DNA from: Tabrizicola sp.
Lineage (GTDB): Bacteria; Pseudomonadota; Alphaproteobacteria; Rhodobacterales; Rhodobacteraceae
Assembly (NCBI GenBank): GCA_016792685.1
Contig: JAEULQ010000129.1
Location: forward strand, 1 to 64,000
DNA length: 64,000 bases
Direction of reading: 5' to 3'
Notes under the pieces: model-generated
What the model was told of the DNA's origin: nothing
The model's input: the letters and a program-made list of their open reading frames with translations, nothing else
Databases searched by the model: none
Part shown: piece by piece, positions 15,779 to 24,910 of the stretch
Layout of the letters: each line of letters opens with the position of its first letter
How positions within the stretch are numbered: position 1 is the stretch's first letter
Program-made: the position numbers and the translations under genes

Positions 15779-18255
15779 CCTCCGACCCCGCCAGTCCGCG
15801 CACAGCCCTGCCGCCAAAACGAGGCCGACGCCAAGCCGACCCCGAAGTCTATGAGCAGGCCGCAGGTCCGATCCTTCGAATGGTTGCGCAATTGGCCAGT
15901 ATCCGCGGGGTCGGAACGCAGGTTCTGGTTCAGCGGGCAGCCGAGGCCCTGGACCGGTTCGATGCCGATCTTGAACGCGCCGGAGTTCAGCCCTCGACGA
16001 TCCGGCCCGCGCGCTATGCCCTGGGGCTTTTGCTGGACCAGACAGCGCGCGCCAACCGCGCGGTGGATGTCCCGATTTGGGGGGCGGGGGCGCACCGGCT
16101 GATCTTCGATGGCCGCGAAATCTCGGCCACGACGTTGCGCGACTTCATCCGCAAGGCGGCTGACGCAGGGCCCGAGTTCGATGGGGTCCGGCTCTTCATG
16201 GAGCGGCGACTGGCCGTTCTCGAAGGTAGTCGGACGCGATTCGACCGAAATGCCGGAGCAGGCTGGACCGGGATCACTGTAGTGCTGATCCTGGCCTTTG
16301 TACTTATGGTTGCGGGATGGGCCGGCTTTGTAGAGTGGCGGTTTCACCGCGACTTGACGCGACTTTTCGACGCCGAAGCGCTGGATATCGGCCTCGACCG
16401 TGACGCAGTGATGCCCGACCTGCCGCAGCGGCTGACCCGGCTGGGGGACGCGGCGTCCGGGGTTGCGCGGTCGGCCTCAAAGGCTCCGATCCGCCTGTTT
16501 GCCGGGCCCTTGGGCTTCGATGCCGCGACCCACGCCGATGCGGTCTATGACGCGGCAGTCCAGATGCATGTCCCGGGCGCCTTGGCGCGCGCCGTGGATG
16601 CAGCCTTGGCCATAGAGGGCGAGAGCCTGCCGCTTTATGATACGCTGCGGGCCTGGACTATTCTTTCCGGTGGGTCGGACTGGGCGCCACAGTACCTTGC
16701 GGGATGGCTGGCAGACCGGAAAGCGATGCTGGCAGATTTGCAGGCGCTGGTCCCCCACATCGCCCGTCTCCTCCCGCCTTCCCAGTCACTTCAGCAGCCG
16801 GACGCCGAACTGCTGGCCCAGGCGCGGATCTATGCCGCCGAAGCACCAGAGCCCGCTCGGGCCTATCTGGAGCTTCTGCGGTCGGCTGGGGCGGCAGACT
16901 TGGCCCCATGGAGCCCGGAAAGCGCCGTTCCTGGCCTGTCCGTTGTCTTGCAACGCCGCTCTGGCCTGGCGATCGAGGAACCCATTCCCGGCCTCTTCAC
17001 CCAGGCGGGGTGGGACTATGCCCGTACGGTCGGTGCGGGGCTTGCGGTGCAGATGACACGGACCGAGGCGGCGCGGCTTTTCGACCCCGCACCTGAAACG
17101 CGAAACGATGCTCCAGACCAGGTGATGGACATCCTGCAGCGTGAGACCCTGGCTAAGTGGAAATCCTTTCTGGCCGACATTCAGGTGCGGCCGTTCGCTG
17201 ATCCTGAGCAGGCGGTTCTGGTCTCGGGTCGCCTGGCTGCGCCTGGCTCGCCTTTGGCGGCGCTCTTTCCCGAGGTCTGGGCCCAGGTCGGCGGGTTGGA
17301 CCGCGACCGCCCGCATGCGATGCAACTGCGCATCGCCTCGGACTTTGCGGCGCTTATCCAGTATTCCGAGGACGGCAGGATGGACGAAATCGCAGAGGTC
17401 TTTGCCGGGCTGAACGTGGCGCTGGGCGCGATGGACCGGGATGAACCACGCGGGTTGCAGCGTCTGATGTCGGCGAAAGGCCGGGGGGCGACACTGGCGG
17501 CTTTGCGCACAGCCCCGCCGATCGTGGTGCAGATCGTTGAGGACGTGCTGGCTCAGACCAGTGCCGCACAGGCTGACCCGCTGTCAAACCCGCTGACCAA
17601 GGCCTGGCAGACCGAGGTACTCGGCCTTTGCAAACAAGTGACGGAAGCGCGCTATCCCTTTGCGGAAGGCGGTGCAGACGTCAGCCTTGTTGAGGTCGCG
17701 GCCCTGCTTGGCCCCGGGGGTGCCATCGACCGTTTCTTCCGGACCCGGGCCGAGCCCTTCATCGACACCTCCAGTACACCCTGGCGCTGGAAGCCTGACG
17801 CACGTTTTGCCGGACTCGACCCGAAAAGCGCGGAATTCCTGCAGCGCACCCAGGCGATTGCCGCCGGCTTCTCGGCAGAGGGCAGCCAACTCACGCTCGC
17901 GGCACTTGCAGAACGCGGCAAGACATTTGTGGCGATCGGCGGGCAGGGCGGCCCGGTCGAGACCAGCCTCGACCCGTTGACTCTGGCTTGGCCCGGACCG
18001 GCTCCGGCCTCGGGGGCCGAGGTCCGTTTCACCACGTCTGAAGGAAACGCCACACTTGCCGAGCCCGGAGAATGGGGCCTGTTCCGCATTCTCGATCGCA
18101 TCCGCCTGCGTGAACGCGACGGCGGGAAACGCTTTCTGATCGATCTGAAATCCGGCGAGGCAAGGCTGTTCATGGAGGCGTTGCTGCCGACCGAAGCAAA
18201 CCCGTTTTCGCGCTGGAAGCTTCTGAAGGGTCTGGCTTGCCCCACCGCGCTTTGA
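15775..18255 (+). CDS. TssL-TssM chimera: DotU-like domain joined to an IcmF C-terminal part
   Basis: 826 residues; the start overlaps the M15 stop. Residues about 15-160 resemble the cytoplasmic DotU/TssL bundle (IRPARYALGLLLDQTARANRAVDVPIWG matches the TssL RANQAAWFVAALIDD...NTPWG block), and one transmembrane helix follows (about 164-186). The rest is periplasmic and ends like TssM: RYPFAEGGADVSLVEVAALLGPGGAIDRFF, FIDTSSTPWRW, LAWPGP, GEWGLFRILDR and NPFSRWKLLKGLACP each have a counterpart in the canonical TssM of this locus. The IcmF GTPase domain and the two N-terminal TssM helices are absent. Complete tssL and tssM genes are also present, so this is an additional component, not a replacement. 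Function is unknown. Confidence 0.8.
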   Translation: MTSDPASPRTALPPKRGRRQADPEVYEQAAGPILRMVAQLASIRGVGTQVLVQRAAEALDRFDADLERAGVQPSTIRPARYALGLLLDQTARANRAVDVPIWGAGAHRLIFDGREISATTLRDFIRKAADAGPEFDGVRLFMERRLAVLEGSRTRFDRNAGAGWTGITVVLILAFVLMVAGWAGFVEWRFHRDLTRLFDAEALDIGLDRDAVMPDLPQRLTRLGDAASGVARSASKAPIRLFAGPLGFDAATHADAVYDAAVQMHVPGALARAVDAALAIEGESLPLYDTLRAWTILSGGSDWAPQYLAGWLADRKAMLADLQALVPHIARLLPPSQSLQQPDAELLAQARIYAAEAPEPARAYLELLRSAGAADLAPWSPESAVPGLSVVLQRRSGLAIEEPIPGLFTQAGWDYARTVGAGLAVQMTRTEAARLFDPAPETRNDAPDQVMDILQRETLAKWKSFLADIQVRPFADPEQAVLVSGRLAAPGSPLAALFPEVWAQVGGLDRDRPHAMQLRIASDFAALIQYSEDGRMDEIAEVFAGLNVALGAMDRDEPRGLQRLMSAKGRGATLAALRTAPPIVVQIVEDVLAQTSAAQADPLSNPLTKAWQTEVLGLCKQVTEARYPFAEGGADVSLVEVAALLGPGGAIDRFFRTRAEPFIDTSSTPWRWKPDARFAGLDPKSAEFLQRTQAIAAGFSAEGSQLTLAALAERGKTFVAIGGQGGPVETSLDPLTLAWPGPAPASGAEVRFTTSEGNATLAEPGEWGLFRILDRIRLRERDGGKRFLIDLKSGEARLFMEALLPTEANPFSRWKLLKGLACPTAL

Positions 18256-18352
18256 CGACGAATTCGACCCCAAGCCGATGATTTTGCGCTAGAGTGACGG
18301 TGTATTTGCCAAAGTCCCGATTTGACGACGCTTTCGCACAGGAGTGATCCGC

Positions 18353-20656
18353 ATGGCTGATGGCCGCAAAATCACAGTCAGCACGGCATTGGGCGACAAG
18401 CTGCTCTTTGCGCAGATGGAAGGCTTTGACGAGATAAGCCAATGCTTCCGCTACGAAATCGGCATGGTGAGCAAGGACATCAATCTGAAGGCCGAAGATA
18501 TTCTGGGCACGGCCATGACGATCACTGTCCGGACCGAGACAGCGAAACGGCACTTCCACGGCTACGTCACCGAATTCGCGTTTCACGAATACCGCGAGGA
18601 CTATGCCCATTATCGGGCCGTGCTACGGCCCTGGTTGTGGTTCCTGACCAACCGATCGGACAACCGGATCTTCCAGAAGAAGAGCGTGGTCGAGATCATC
18701 GAAGAGGTCTTCAAACCCTATGCCCATGTAAAGGTCGAAAAGCGGCTCAAGGCCTCGTACCCGCCGCGCGAGTACTGCGTGCAGTACCGGGAAAGCGACC
18801 TTGATTTCGTACAGCGACTGATGGAGCACGAAGGGATCTTCTATCACTTCGACCACGCTGACGGTGAGCACACGCTGGTGCTTTCGGATGCGAATGCCAG
18901 CGTCAAGGACGCCGAGGACCATGCCACGATCAAGTTCCGCGGCGAAGCAGGCAACGTTATTGGCCAGGAGGACGTGATCACCTCCTTCCTGCCGCGGGCC
19001 TCGGTGCGGTCGGGGGCCTATGTTCACACCGACTATGACTTCAAGAAGCCGGCGACCGATCTGATGACCAAATCGGACGCGCCGAAACCGCATGAAGCGG
19101 CGAAGGGCGAACTTTACCACTACCCCGGCGACTATCTCGAAGTCGGGGCGGGCGAGCCTCTGGCCGCGATCCGTCTGGAAGAGACGCAGGCACCTCACGT
19201 CCGGGTTGATGCGACGGGCAATGTTCGTGGGCTTTGGTCCGGGGTCAGCTTCACGCTTGAGGAATTCGAGCGCGAGGCGGACAACCAGAAGTATCTGGTG
19301 CTCAGATCAGACTACGAGATGTGGGATGACCAGTATCGCGCCGGAACGCAGCGACAGGGTGAAGGGTTCGGCGTTCGCTTGAGACTTCAACCGCTTAGCC
19401 TTACCTTCCGTCCGGAGCGCCGGACGCCTAAACCGTTGATGACCGGGCCGCAGACCGCGGTGGTGGTGGGCCCCTCGGGAGAAGAGATCTTCACCGACGA
19501 ATACGCCCGGGTGAAGGTGCAGTTCCACTGGGACAGGCTGGGCGGCAAGGACGAGAATTCCAGTTGCTTTGTCCGGGTAAGCTCGGTCTGGGCCGGATCC
19601 GGCTGGGGCTTCATCCAGATTCCGCGGATCGGGCAGGAGGTGATCGTTGATTTCCTAGAAGGAAATCCCGATGCGCCGATCATCACCGGCCGGGTCTACA
19701 ACGCCGCCCAGATGCCACCTTACGGGCTTCCGGCCAATGCCACGCAATCGGGTTGGAAATCGAATTCCTCGCCCGGTGGCGGGGGGTGGAACGAGATGCG
19801 GTTCGAAGACAAGGCCGGGTCGGAAGAGGTCTACTTCCAGGCGCAGAAGGACCACAACGAGCTGATCAAGAACAACGAAACCCGCACTATCGGCAATGAC
19901 TTCGCCGAAGACGTGGGTCATGACGCCAAACAGGACATTCGCCACGACCGGGCCGAGACGGTGGGCAACGACAAGTCGGTGACGGTGGGCCACGACCGCA
20001 CGGTCAGCATCGGCAACAACGACACCGAGACTGTGGGGGTCAACCGGGCGCTGACCGTGGGGTCGAACGAGACGATCAGCATCGGATCAAACTCCAGTGA
20101 AACCATAGGGTTGAACCATACCCAGACCGTGGCGGTGGCCCAGACGATCACTGTGGGTGCAGCGCGGGTTGACAGCGTGGGGGCCTCGGAGACGCGGACC
20201 GTTGGGGCGGGACAAAGTCAGACCGTGGGTGCATCGCGCGATGTGACGGTCGGCGCGTCCGAGAGCCATTCGATCGGGTCGGATGACAGCTGGACGATCG
20301 GAGCCAACCGGACAGTCTCGGTCGGCGCAGACGAGTCGATGACGGTGGGGGGGAACCAGACCGAAAACGTCTCGGGGGATGTGGCGATCAAGGTCGGAAA
20401 GGGACGGGCCACGGATATTGCCAATGCCGAAATGATGAATGTCGGCAAGGACATGGGGATCAAGGTCGGCAAGAAGTTCGTTCTCGACGTGACCGACGAA
20501 ATCACCCTGAAATGTGGGGATGCGCAGGTGACGATGAAGAAGGATGGGACCATCACCATCAAAGGGAAGGACATCAGCCTGACCGCCTCGGGCAAGATCA
20601 ATGCGAAGGCGGATGGCAACGTCACGATCAAGGGCGCGAAGATCAATCAGAACTGA
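18353..20656 (+). CDS. tssI: T6SS spike protein VgrG
   Basis: 767 residues from the ATG at 18,353 (GGAG eight bases upstream); a GTG nine bases earlier overlaps that Shine-Dalgarno and is rejected. N-terminal gp27-like domain (about 1-370) with YCVQYRESDLDFVQRLMEHEGIFYHF. Gp5 OB-fold about 370-470 (GPSGEEIFTDEYARVKVQFHWDRLG, SVWAGSGWGFIQIPRIGQEVIVDFLEGNPDAPIITGRVYN). Residues about 505-685 are octad repeats of the T-V-G-x-[ND] type, a triple beta-helix needle. The end (685-767) is KFVLDVTDEITLKCGDAQVTMKK... with no toxin domain, so effectors are carried by PAAR proteins. It follows the chimera by 97 bases. Confidence 0.97.
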   Translation: MADGRKITVSTALGDKLLFAQMEGFDEISQCFRYEIGMVSKDINLKAEDILGTAMTITVRTETAKRHFHGYVTEFAFHEYREDYAHYRAVLRPWLWFLTNRSDNRIFQKKSVVEIIEEVFKPYAHVKVEKRLKASYPPREYCVQYRESDLDFVQRLMEHEGIFYHFDHADGEHTLVLSDANASVKDAEDHATIKFRGEAGNVIGQEDVITSFLPRASVRSGAYVHTDYDFKKPATDLMTKSDAPKPHEAAKGELYHYPGDYLEVGAGEPLAAIRLEETQAPHVRVDATGNVRGLWSGVSFTLEEFEREADNQKYLVLRSDYEMWDDQYRAGTQRQGEGFGVRLRLQPLSLTFRPERRTPKPLMTGPQTAVVVGPSGEEIFTDEYARVKVQFHWDRLGGKDENSSCFVRVSSVWAGSGWGFIQIPRIGQEVIVDFLEGNPDAPIITGRVYNAAQMPPYGLPANATQSGWKSNSSPGGGGWNEMRFEDKAGSEEVYFQAQKDHNELIKNNETRTIGNDFAEDVGHDAKQDIRHDRAETVGNDKSVTVGHDRTVSIGNNDTETVGVNRALTVGSNETISIGSNSSETIGLNHTQTVAVAQTITVGAARVDSVGASETRTVGAGQSQTVGASRDVTVGASESHSIGSDDSWTIGANRTVSVGADESMTVGGNQTENVSGDVAIKVGKGRATDIANAEMMNVGKDMGIKVGKKFVLDVTDEITLKCGDAQVTMKKDGTITIKGKDISLTASGKINAKADGNVTIKGAKINQN

Positions 20657-20867
20657 GGGATTGACGAAAGGTTAAGCGGTTGTGCCTCCCGCCATCGGGA
20701 GAAGTCGCGTAACCCATTGGGAACGCTGCATTAACGGGCCTGTTTTCGAGGGTCCGCATCGTCTGCAAAACGTCTGGCATCTGTCTGGCATGCGTCTGGC
20801 GTTTTGGCTGCAAACCAGCGCCTTAACCATGCTGGCCGAATCGCCGGTCCAGCGGTGAGTGGCTGGC
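20657..20867. other. Intergenic region between vgrG and tagF (convergent)
   Basis: No gene is seen. It holds a small hairpin (CTCCCG-CCAT-CGGGAG, 20,686-20,701) without a T-run, so it is not a convincing terminator, and three 11-base near-identical repeats at 20,770-20,802. Confidence 0.6.
20770..20802. repeat. Three tandem 11-bp repeats
   Basis: The units are ACGTCTGGCAT, CTGTCTGGCAT and GCGTCTGGCGT, in direct head-to-tail order between the convergent vgrG and tagF genes. The core GTCTGGC is identical in all three. The 11-base phase places the units on about one face of the helix. Function unknown; it may be chance or slippage. Confidence 0.5.
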
Positions 20868-21395
20868 TCAGGCCTGGCCGACGATCTGCAGGAGAGCGGC
20901 TTCGGGCGCATCAGGGTCGGCGGCGACGGGGGGTTGGTCGGCGGTCCAAAGCTGCATCGGTCCGGCGGCGGGGCCGGTCGGGGTGGAAGAGGCAAGCCCG
21001 TCGAGCGCGTGCCAGAGGGTGTCGGCCGAAAGGGCTTCGGGGTGCAGGGCCAGGGCCGCATCGCACCAGGGGTCGATCTGCGAAGGTTCGAGGTCGCCGT
21101 CCGCGATCAGGAGGAGCGAGAGCGGATAATGCCGCCCGGCCAGGTCGTGGCTGGGCAGGATGATACCCGCGACAAGGCGCCCCCCCGAAGGCAGGCGGAA
21201 GCGAAGACCATCTGGGGGAAGCCCGTGGCCGTCGCGCTGGAGCGGGGCGACATGTCGGGTGAGCCAGGCATCCCAGTTACGGCGGAAGGCATCGGGCAAG
21301 CCTCGCCAGACGAAATCGCCTGTGCTGGGCAGTTTGCCGAAAAAGCCCGCCACCGGACGAAGGTCGTCGTCCGGTGTCAGAACTTCTGCGGGCAT
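20868..21395 (-). CDS. tagF: T6SS-associated protein TagF (ImpM)
   Basis: 175 residues. The N-terminal block VAGFFGKLPSTGDFVWRGLPDAFRRNWDAWL is the hallmark of the TagF/DUF2094 family, followed by FRLPSGGRLVAGIILPSHDLAGRHYPLSLLL. TagF is a post-translational regulator: in Pseudomonas it represses H1-T6SS, and in Agrobacterium a PppA-TagF fusion acts on Fha. It is the last gene of the 14-gene structural operon, and its start overlaps the tssM stop by 19 bases, indicating coupled translation. Unlike Agrobacterium, TagF and PppA are separate proteins here. Confidence 0.94.
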   Translation of the reverse strand: MPAEVLTPDDDLRPVAGFFGKLPSTGDFVWRGLPDAFRRNWDAWLTRHVAPLQRDGHGLPPDGLRFRLPSGGRLVAGIILPSHDLAGRHYPLSLLLIADGDLEPSQIDPWCDAALALHPEALSADTLWHALDGLASSTPTGPAAGPMQLWTADQPPVAADPDAPEAALLQIVGQA

Positions 21396-24300
21396 TTGAA
21401 ATTGCCGAACATTTTCAGATTGAACGGATTGTCGACCGAGGCGGCCCTGAGCTCGAAAGCGGCAGAATAGCCGGAAAGACCGAGGCTCAGCTTGAAGACC
21501 TCGGGCAGGTCGGTGCCGGAGAGACTGCCCTTGCGGATCAGGCGCAACCAGGCCCAGGAGCCGGTTTCCGAGGCCAGCACCTCGCCCGCGCCATCGGCAG
21601 GCTGGAACGAGAGCGAGATCAGGTTGGTGCCGTCGGGACCGGGCCAGGTCATCGGCATGGGGCGAGTCGCCGCGTTGAGATAGGTCAGCACCTGACCATC
21701 GACGTTCAGCGTGACAGAGGCCGCATTGGCGGTCAGGTCCTTGGCTTCAAGCGTGAAGGCCATCACGGGGCCAGAGCCGCCGGGGAAGAGCCCGTCCCGG
21801 ATTGACCGGGCGCGTTCGAACGGGGCAAGGAGCGCCCCATCGAGGCCGAAGTCTGCCCGCCAGGCCCAGGGTTTTACCGTCGTGTCGATGTAGGGCAGGA
21901 GGTTTTCGGTCACGAACTTGTCGATCCGAGCGCCGGGGGCAAAAAGCTCACGGAAGTCGGCGACGTTGACGTCGATGGCAGAGGTTTCGTCAAAGGGATA
22001 GCGGCCTTCGGTGGCCTTGACGCAGAAGTCGTAGACATCGGCCCGCCAGCGGTCGTTGAGCTGGGAGATGACGGCGTCGCGGGTCACGGCGATGGTGTCC
22101 CCGGCAATGCCTGCGACCCAGTCATCCAGCGGGTCCGGCAGCGAGCGGGCGGCATTGGCGACGGCGCCGGTCAGTTCGCCCAGGCCACCGCGGGCAAGGA
22201 GCGTGGCTTCCGGGTCCGGAGAATTCATCGCGCTGGCCAGTTCCTTGGCCAGGCCGTCAAGCTGAAGTCCCACGTCGTCTAGGAGGGGCGGAAGCCCGTC
22301 GACCTCTTCGATCGCGGCCTTCAGCGGCGCGAAGTGCAACGCGATGTCGGTGCCAGGGGGTGGGCCGTCCTCGACCCCGCCCGTGGAGGTGGCGAGCTTG
22401 CTGCCTGCCTTCAGAAGCTTGCCGACCTTGCCCAGCTTGGACACCGCCTTCTTCGCGATGCCATCGGTCGCGGCGCCCTCTTCCTCGGGGATGACCCGGG
22501 TCAGGTCAACCTCGTCGACCACGGCGCGGACGAGGCGGCGAAGCGTCGAGTCGGGGCTCGCGAGATCTTTCATGTTCGCTGTGGCAGTGGGCAGATCGGT
22601 GATCGGCGCAAGGCGGATGTCGCGCAGGAAGCCGTTCCACTGGGCGATGAAGTCATCCTGGTAGAGTTTCAGGATATCGGCCTCAAGCGTCGCAACCGAG
22701 GCGTCGGAGCTTTCGGCGCAGCCCCCGGCAAAGACCGCCTGGTCAAGCGCGGCGGCGGCGGCAACTTCGGGGATCAGCGGCAGGACGGTGTTGTGGAAGC
22801 CGTCATAGGTGAAGGCTCCGGGCAGGCCGACGCGCAGGGTTTTTTCCGAGATCCGGGTCAGAACCCTTGTGGCATTGGGGCCGGATTTCTCGGCCGGAAT
22901 CCATTCGGGAAGGGCGGTAACCGTCGGGTCGGAGATCAGTGCCGTATAGGCGCGGGCGGCGAGAGGGATGGTGCAGATCGACTGCAGCGCCTGCTGGACG
23001 AGGTCGTTGTCTGGGGCGATCTTCTTTTCTTCCGAGCCCATGCGGTCGATTGCGGCGAGCTGGTGTTCCAGCGCGGCCTCGGTCGGGAAGGGATCGGTGG
23101 GCGCTTGCAGGGGAAGCTGGTCCTGCCACCACTGCGAGGCGAATTCGCGGTCGTAGGGCGCAAGGCCGGTCATCATGTAATAGACCTTGAGCGCGCCGAG
23201 GAGGTATTCCGGGTCCCTGATCTGGCGCCACATCGTGGCCTCGAGCAGCGCGACCATCCGGGGTTCGAGGATGTTGCGCAGCCCCCGGTCGTAGGCAATG
23301 CGCTGCGCCTCGGCCAGTTCGGACCGCGCGGTGGGTCCGATGTAGGTGAGCGGCGAGGCGGGGATATCCGTGGCGGCGGCCTTGACCTCGGTCACGCCTT
23401 CCAGCGCGAGTTCGAGGTCGAGCGGATCGGTCGGAGCCTGGCGGGCGGCGACATTGGCGAGGCGGCCGGAGAGGTCCGCGAGCAGACGCTCCTGGTCGTC
23501 GATGCCGCCGGAGTAGCGGAGGAAGGAGAAGAGGAAGAGGAGCCCTGCGAGGAGGGTGACAAGGGACGCGCCCGCGATGGAGCCGCGCCAGATCCACTTC
23601 CGGCGTTCCTCGGCGGCAGCGTCGAAGGTGCCAAGGCCGGCCTCGGGGAAGATGAGGTCGGTCAGCATGTTGCGCAGGAAGTAGGAGCGCTTTTCGCCAA
23701 AGGCACGGCGGGGGGCGGAGTCGGCGTTCAGGCCGAACGAGCCCGCGAGTTCGCCGACCAGCCGGTCGATGGGCGAGCCTTCCTGGGTGGCCGAGGTCAG
23801 GTAGAAGCCGCGCAGCCACGGGCTTTCCTCATACCGGCTTTCGCCGAAGACCGTGTCGATGAGGAGCTTCAGGGGCGCGTCCAGCCGCTCTACCTGCGAG
23901 GGGAAACGGAAGACCTCGGCCCGTTGGTCCAGGGGGACGTCTTCGGCCATGCGCGAGACGAGGCGGGTCTCGAGGTTCGCCATGAGCGCCTTGGTCTCGC
24001 GTTCGATGGTGGTGCGGTCGATGCGGGCGTCGGTGGGCAGGGTGGCGCCCCAGACCTGCTCACGCTCTTTGGTGGGGAGATTGCCGAAGAAGGATTCGAA
24101 GCCGGGGACGAGGTCGACCTTGGTCAGCATCAGGTAGACCGGAAGCTGGATCTGCAGCCGTTCCCGGAGTTCGGCGAGGCGCTTGCGGATTTCGCGCCCG
24201 TGTTCCCGGACGGCGGCCTCACCGGCAAGGAGTTCCTTCAGCGACAGGGTCAGGATCACCCCGTTCAGCGCCCGTTTGCCGCGGTGCTTTTTCAGCATGT

Positions 24301-24910
24301 CGAGGAAGCCGAGCCATTCGGCGGCGTCGATCTCGGGGTCGCTTTGCTGCTGGACATAGCGGCCTGCGGTGTCGACGAGGACGGCATCCTCGGTGAAGAA
24401 CCAGTCGCAGTTGCGGGTGCCGCCGACGCCCTTCAGGTCGTCGGAAAGGTCGATGGGGAAGTGCAAGCCGGACTGGCGGAGGGCGGTGGTCTTGCCGGAC
24501 CCCGGAGGGCCGATGATGACATACCAGGGCATGTCCCGGAGGAACTTCTTGCCGCCGAGCTTGGAGCGCTTCATCTCGGCAAGGATTTGCGCGAATTTGC
24601 TGTTGATCTCGGCGACATTGGCTTCGCCCGGAAGTGCGGCCCTTGGGCGTTCCGGCGTGGCGAGTTCGGTGACGAAGAGCTGGTTCTTCTTCGCGGCGCG
24701 GAGTTGCGCGAGGAGAAGCGAGAAGAGCCAAAGGACAAGGATGACGGCGATGACGATCATCCGGACGAGGTCGTCGGCCAGCGGGACCATGTCGCCCACC
24801 GAGACGAGCGGCCCGAAAAGCCAGATTAGCGCGCAGAAGAGGACGACGCCGATGAAGGTCCAGAGGCGGCGGGAGAAGAGGAACCGGAAGATGGCTTTCA
24901 GGAACTTCAT
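21377..24910 (-). CDS. tssM: T6SS membrane complex protein TssM (IcmF)
   Basis: 1177 residues, full length. Two N-terminal transmembrane helices (about 17-37, 50-69) and a third (about 437-460) place a cytoplasmic NTPase domain between them: Walker A GPPGSGKT at 134-141 and Walker B-like LVDTAGR at 178-184. The large periplasmic region ends with FCVKATEGRYPFDE, PYIDTTVKPWAWR, PMTWPGPDG, GSWAWLRLIRKG and NPFNLKMFGNFKCP, the IcmF C-terminal domain that meets TssJ. TssM with TssL and TssJ forms the trans-envelope channel. An intact Walker A suggests the ATPase-dependent type, as in Agrobacterium. Confidence 0.97.
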   Translation of the reverse strand: MKFLKAIFRFLFSRRLWTFIGVVLFCALIWLFGPLVSVGDMVPLADDLVRMIVIAVILVLWLFSLLLAQLRAAKKNQLFVTELATPERPRAALPGEANVAEINSKFAQILAEMKRSKLGGKKFLRDMPWYVIIGPPGSGKTTALRQSGLHFPIDLSDDLKGVGGTRNCDWFFTEDAVLVDTAGRYVQQQSDPEIDAAEWLGFLDMLKKHRGKRALNGVILTLSLKELLAGEAAVREHGREIRKRLAELRERLQIQLPVYLMLTKVDLVPGFESFFGNLPTKEREQVWGATLPTDARIDRTTIERETKALMANLETRLVSRMAEDVPLDQRAEVFRFPSQVERLDAPLKLLIDTVFGESRYEESPWLRGFYLTSATQEGSPIDRLVGELAGSFGLNADSAPRRAFGEKRSYFLRNMLTDLIFPEAGLGTFDAAAEERRKWIWRGSIAGASLVTLLAGLLFLFSFLRYSGGIDDQERLLADLSGRLANVAARQAPTDPLDLELALEGVTEVKAAATDIPASPLTYIGPTARSELAEAQRIAYDRGLRNILEPRMVALLEATMWRQIRDPEYLLGALKVYYMMTGLAPYDREFASQWWQDQLPLQAPTDPFPTEAALEHQLAAIDRMGSEEKKIAPDNDLVQQALQSICTIPLAARAYTALISDPTVTALPEWIPAEKSGPNATRVLTRISEKTLRVGLPGAFTYDGFHNTVLPLIPEVAAAAALDQAVFAGGCAESSDASVATLEADILKLYQDDFIAQWNGFLRDIRLAPITDLPTATANMKDLASPDSTLRRLVRAVVDEVDLTRVIPEEEGAATDGIAKKAVSKLGKVGKLLKAGSKLATSTGGVEDGPPPGTDIALHFAPLKAAIEEVDGLPPLLDDVGLQLDGLAKELASAMNSPDPEATLLARGGLGELTGAVANAARSLPDPLDDWVAGIAGDTIAVTRDAVISQLNDRWRADVYDFCVKATEGRYPFDETSAIDVNVADFRELFAPGARIDKFVTENLLPYIDTTVKPWAWRADFGLDGALLAPFERARSIRDGLFPGGSGPVMAFTLEAKDLTANAASVTLNVDGQVLTYLNAATRPMPMTWPGPDGTNLISLSFQPADGAGEVLASETGSWAWLRLIRKGSLSGTDLPEVFKLSLGLSGYSAAFELRAASVDNPFNLKMFGNFKCPQKF

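Noticed and set aside
19870..20400. Regular repeats in vgrG considered as a CRISPR or minisatellite
   Set aside because: The repeat is at protein level (octads), the DNA units differ, and there are no spacers of constant size.
22334..24829. 831-codon open frame on the plus strand opposite tssM
   Set aside because: TssM is full length on the other strand with Walker motifs; the plus frame is a GC-bias shadow of extreme Gly/Glu/Arg content.
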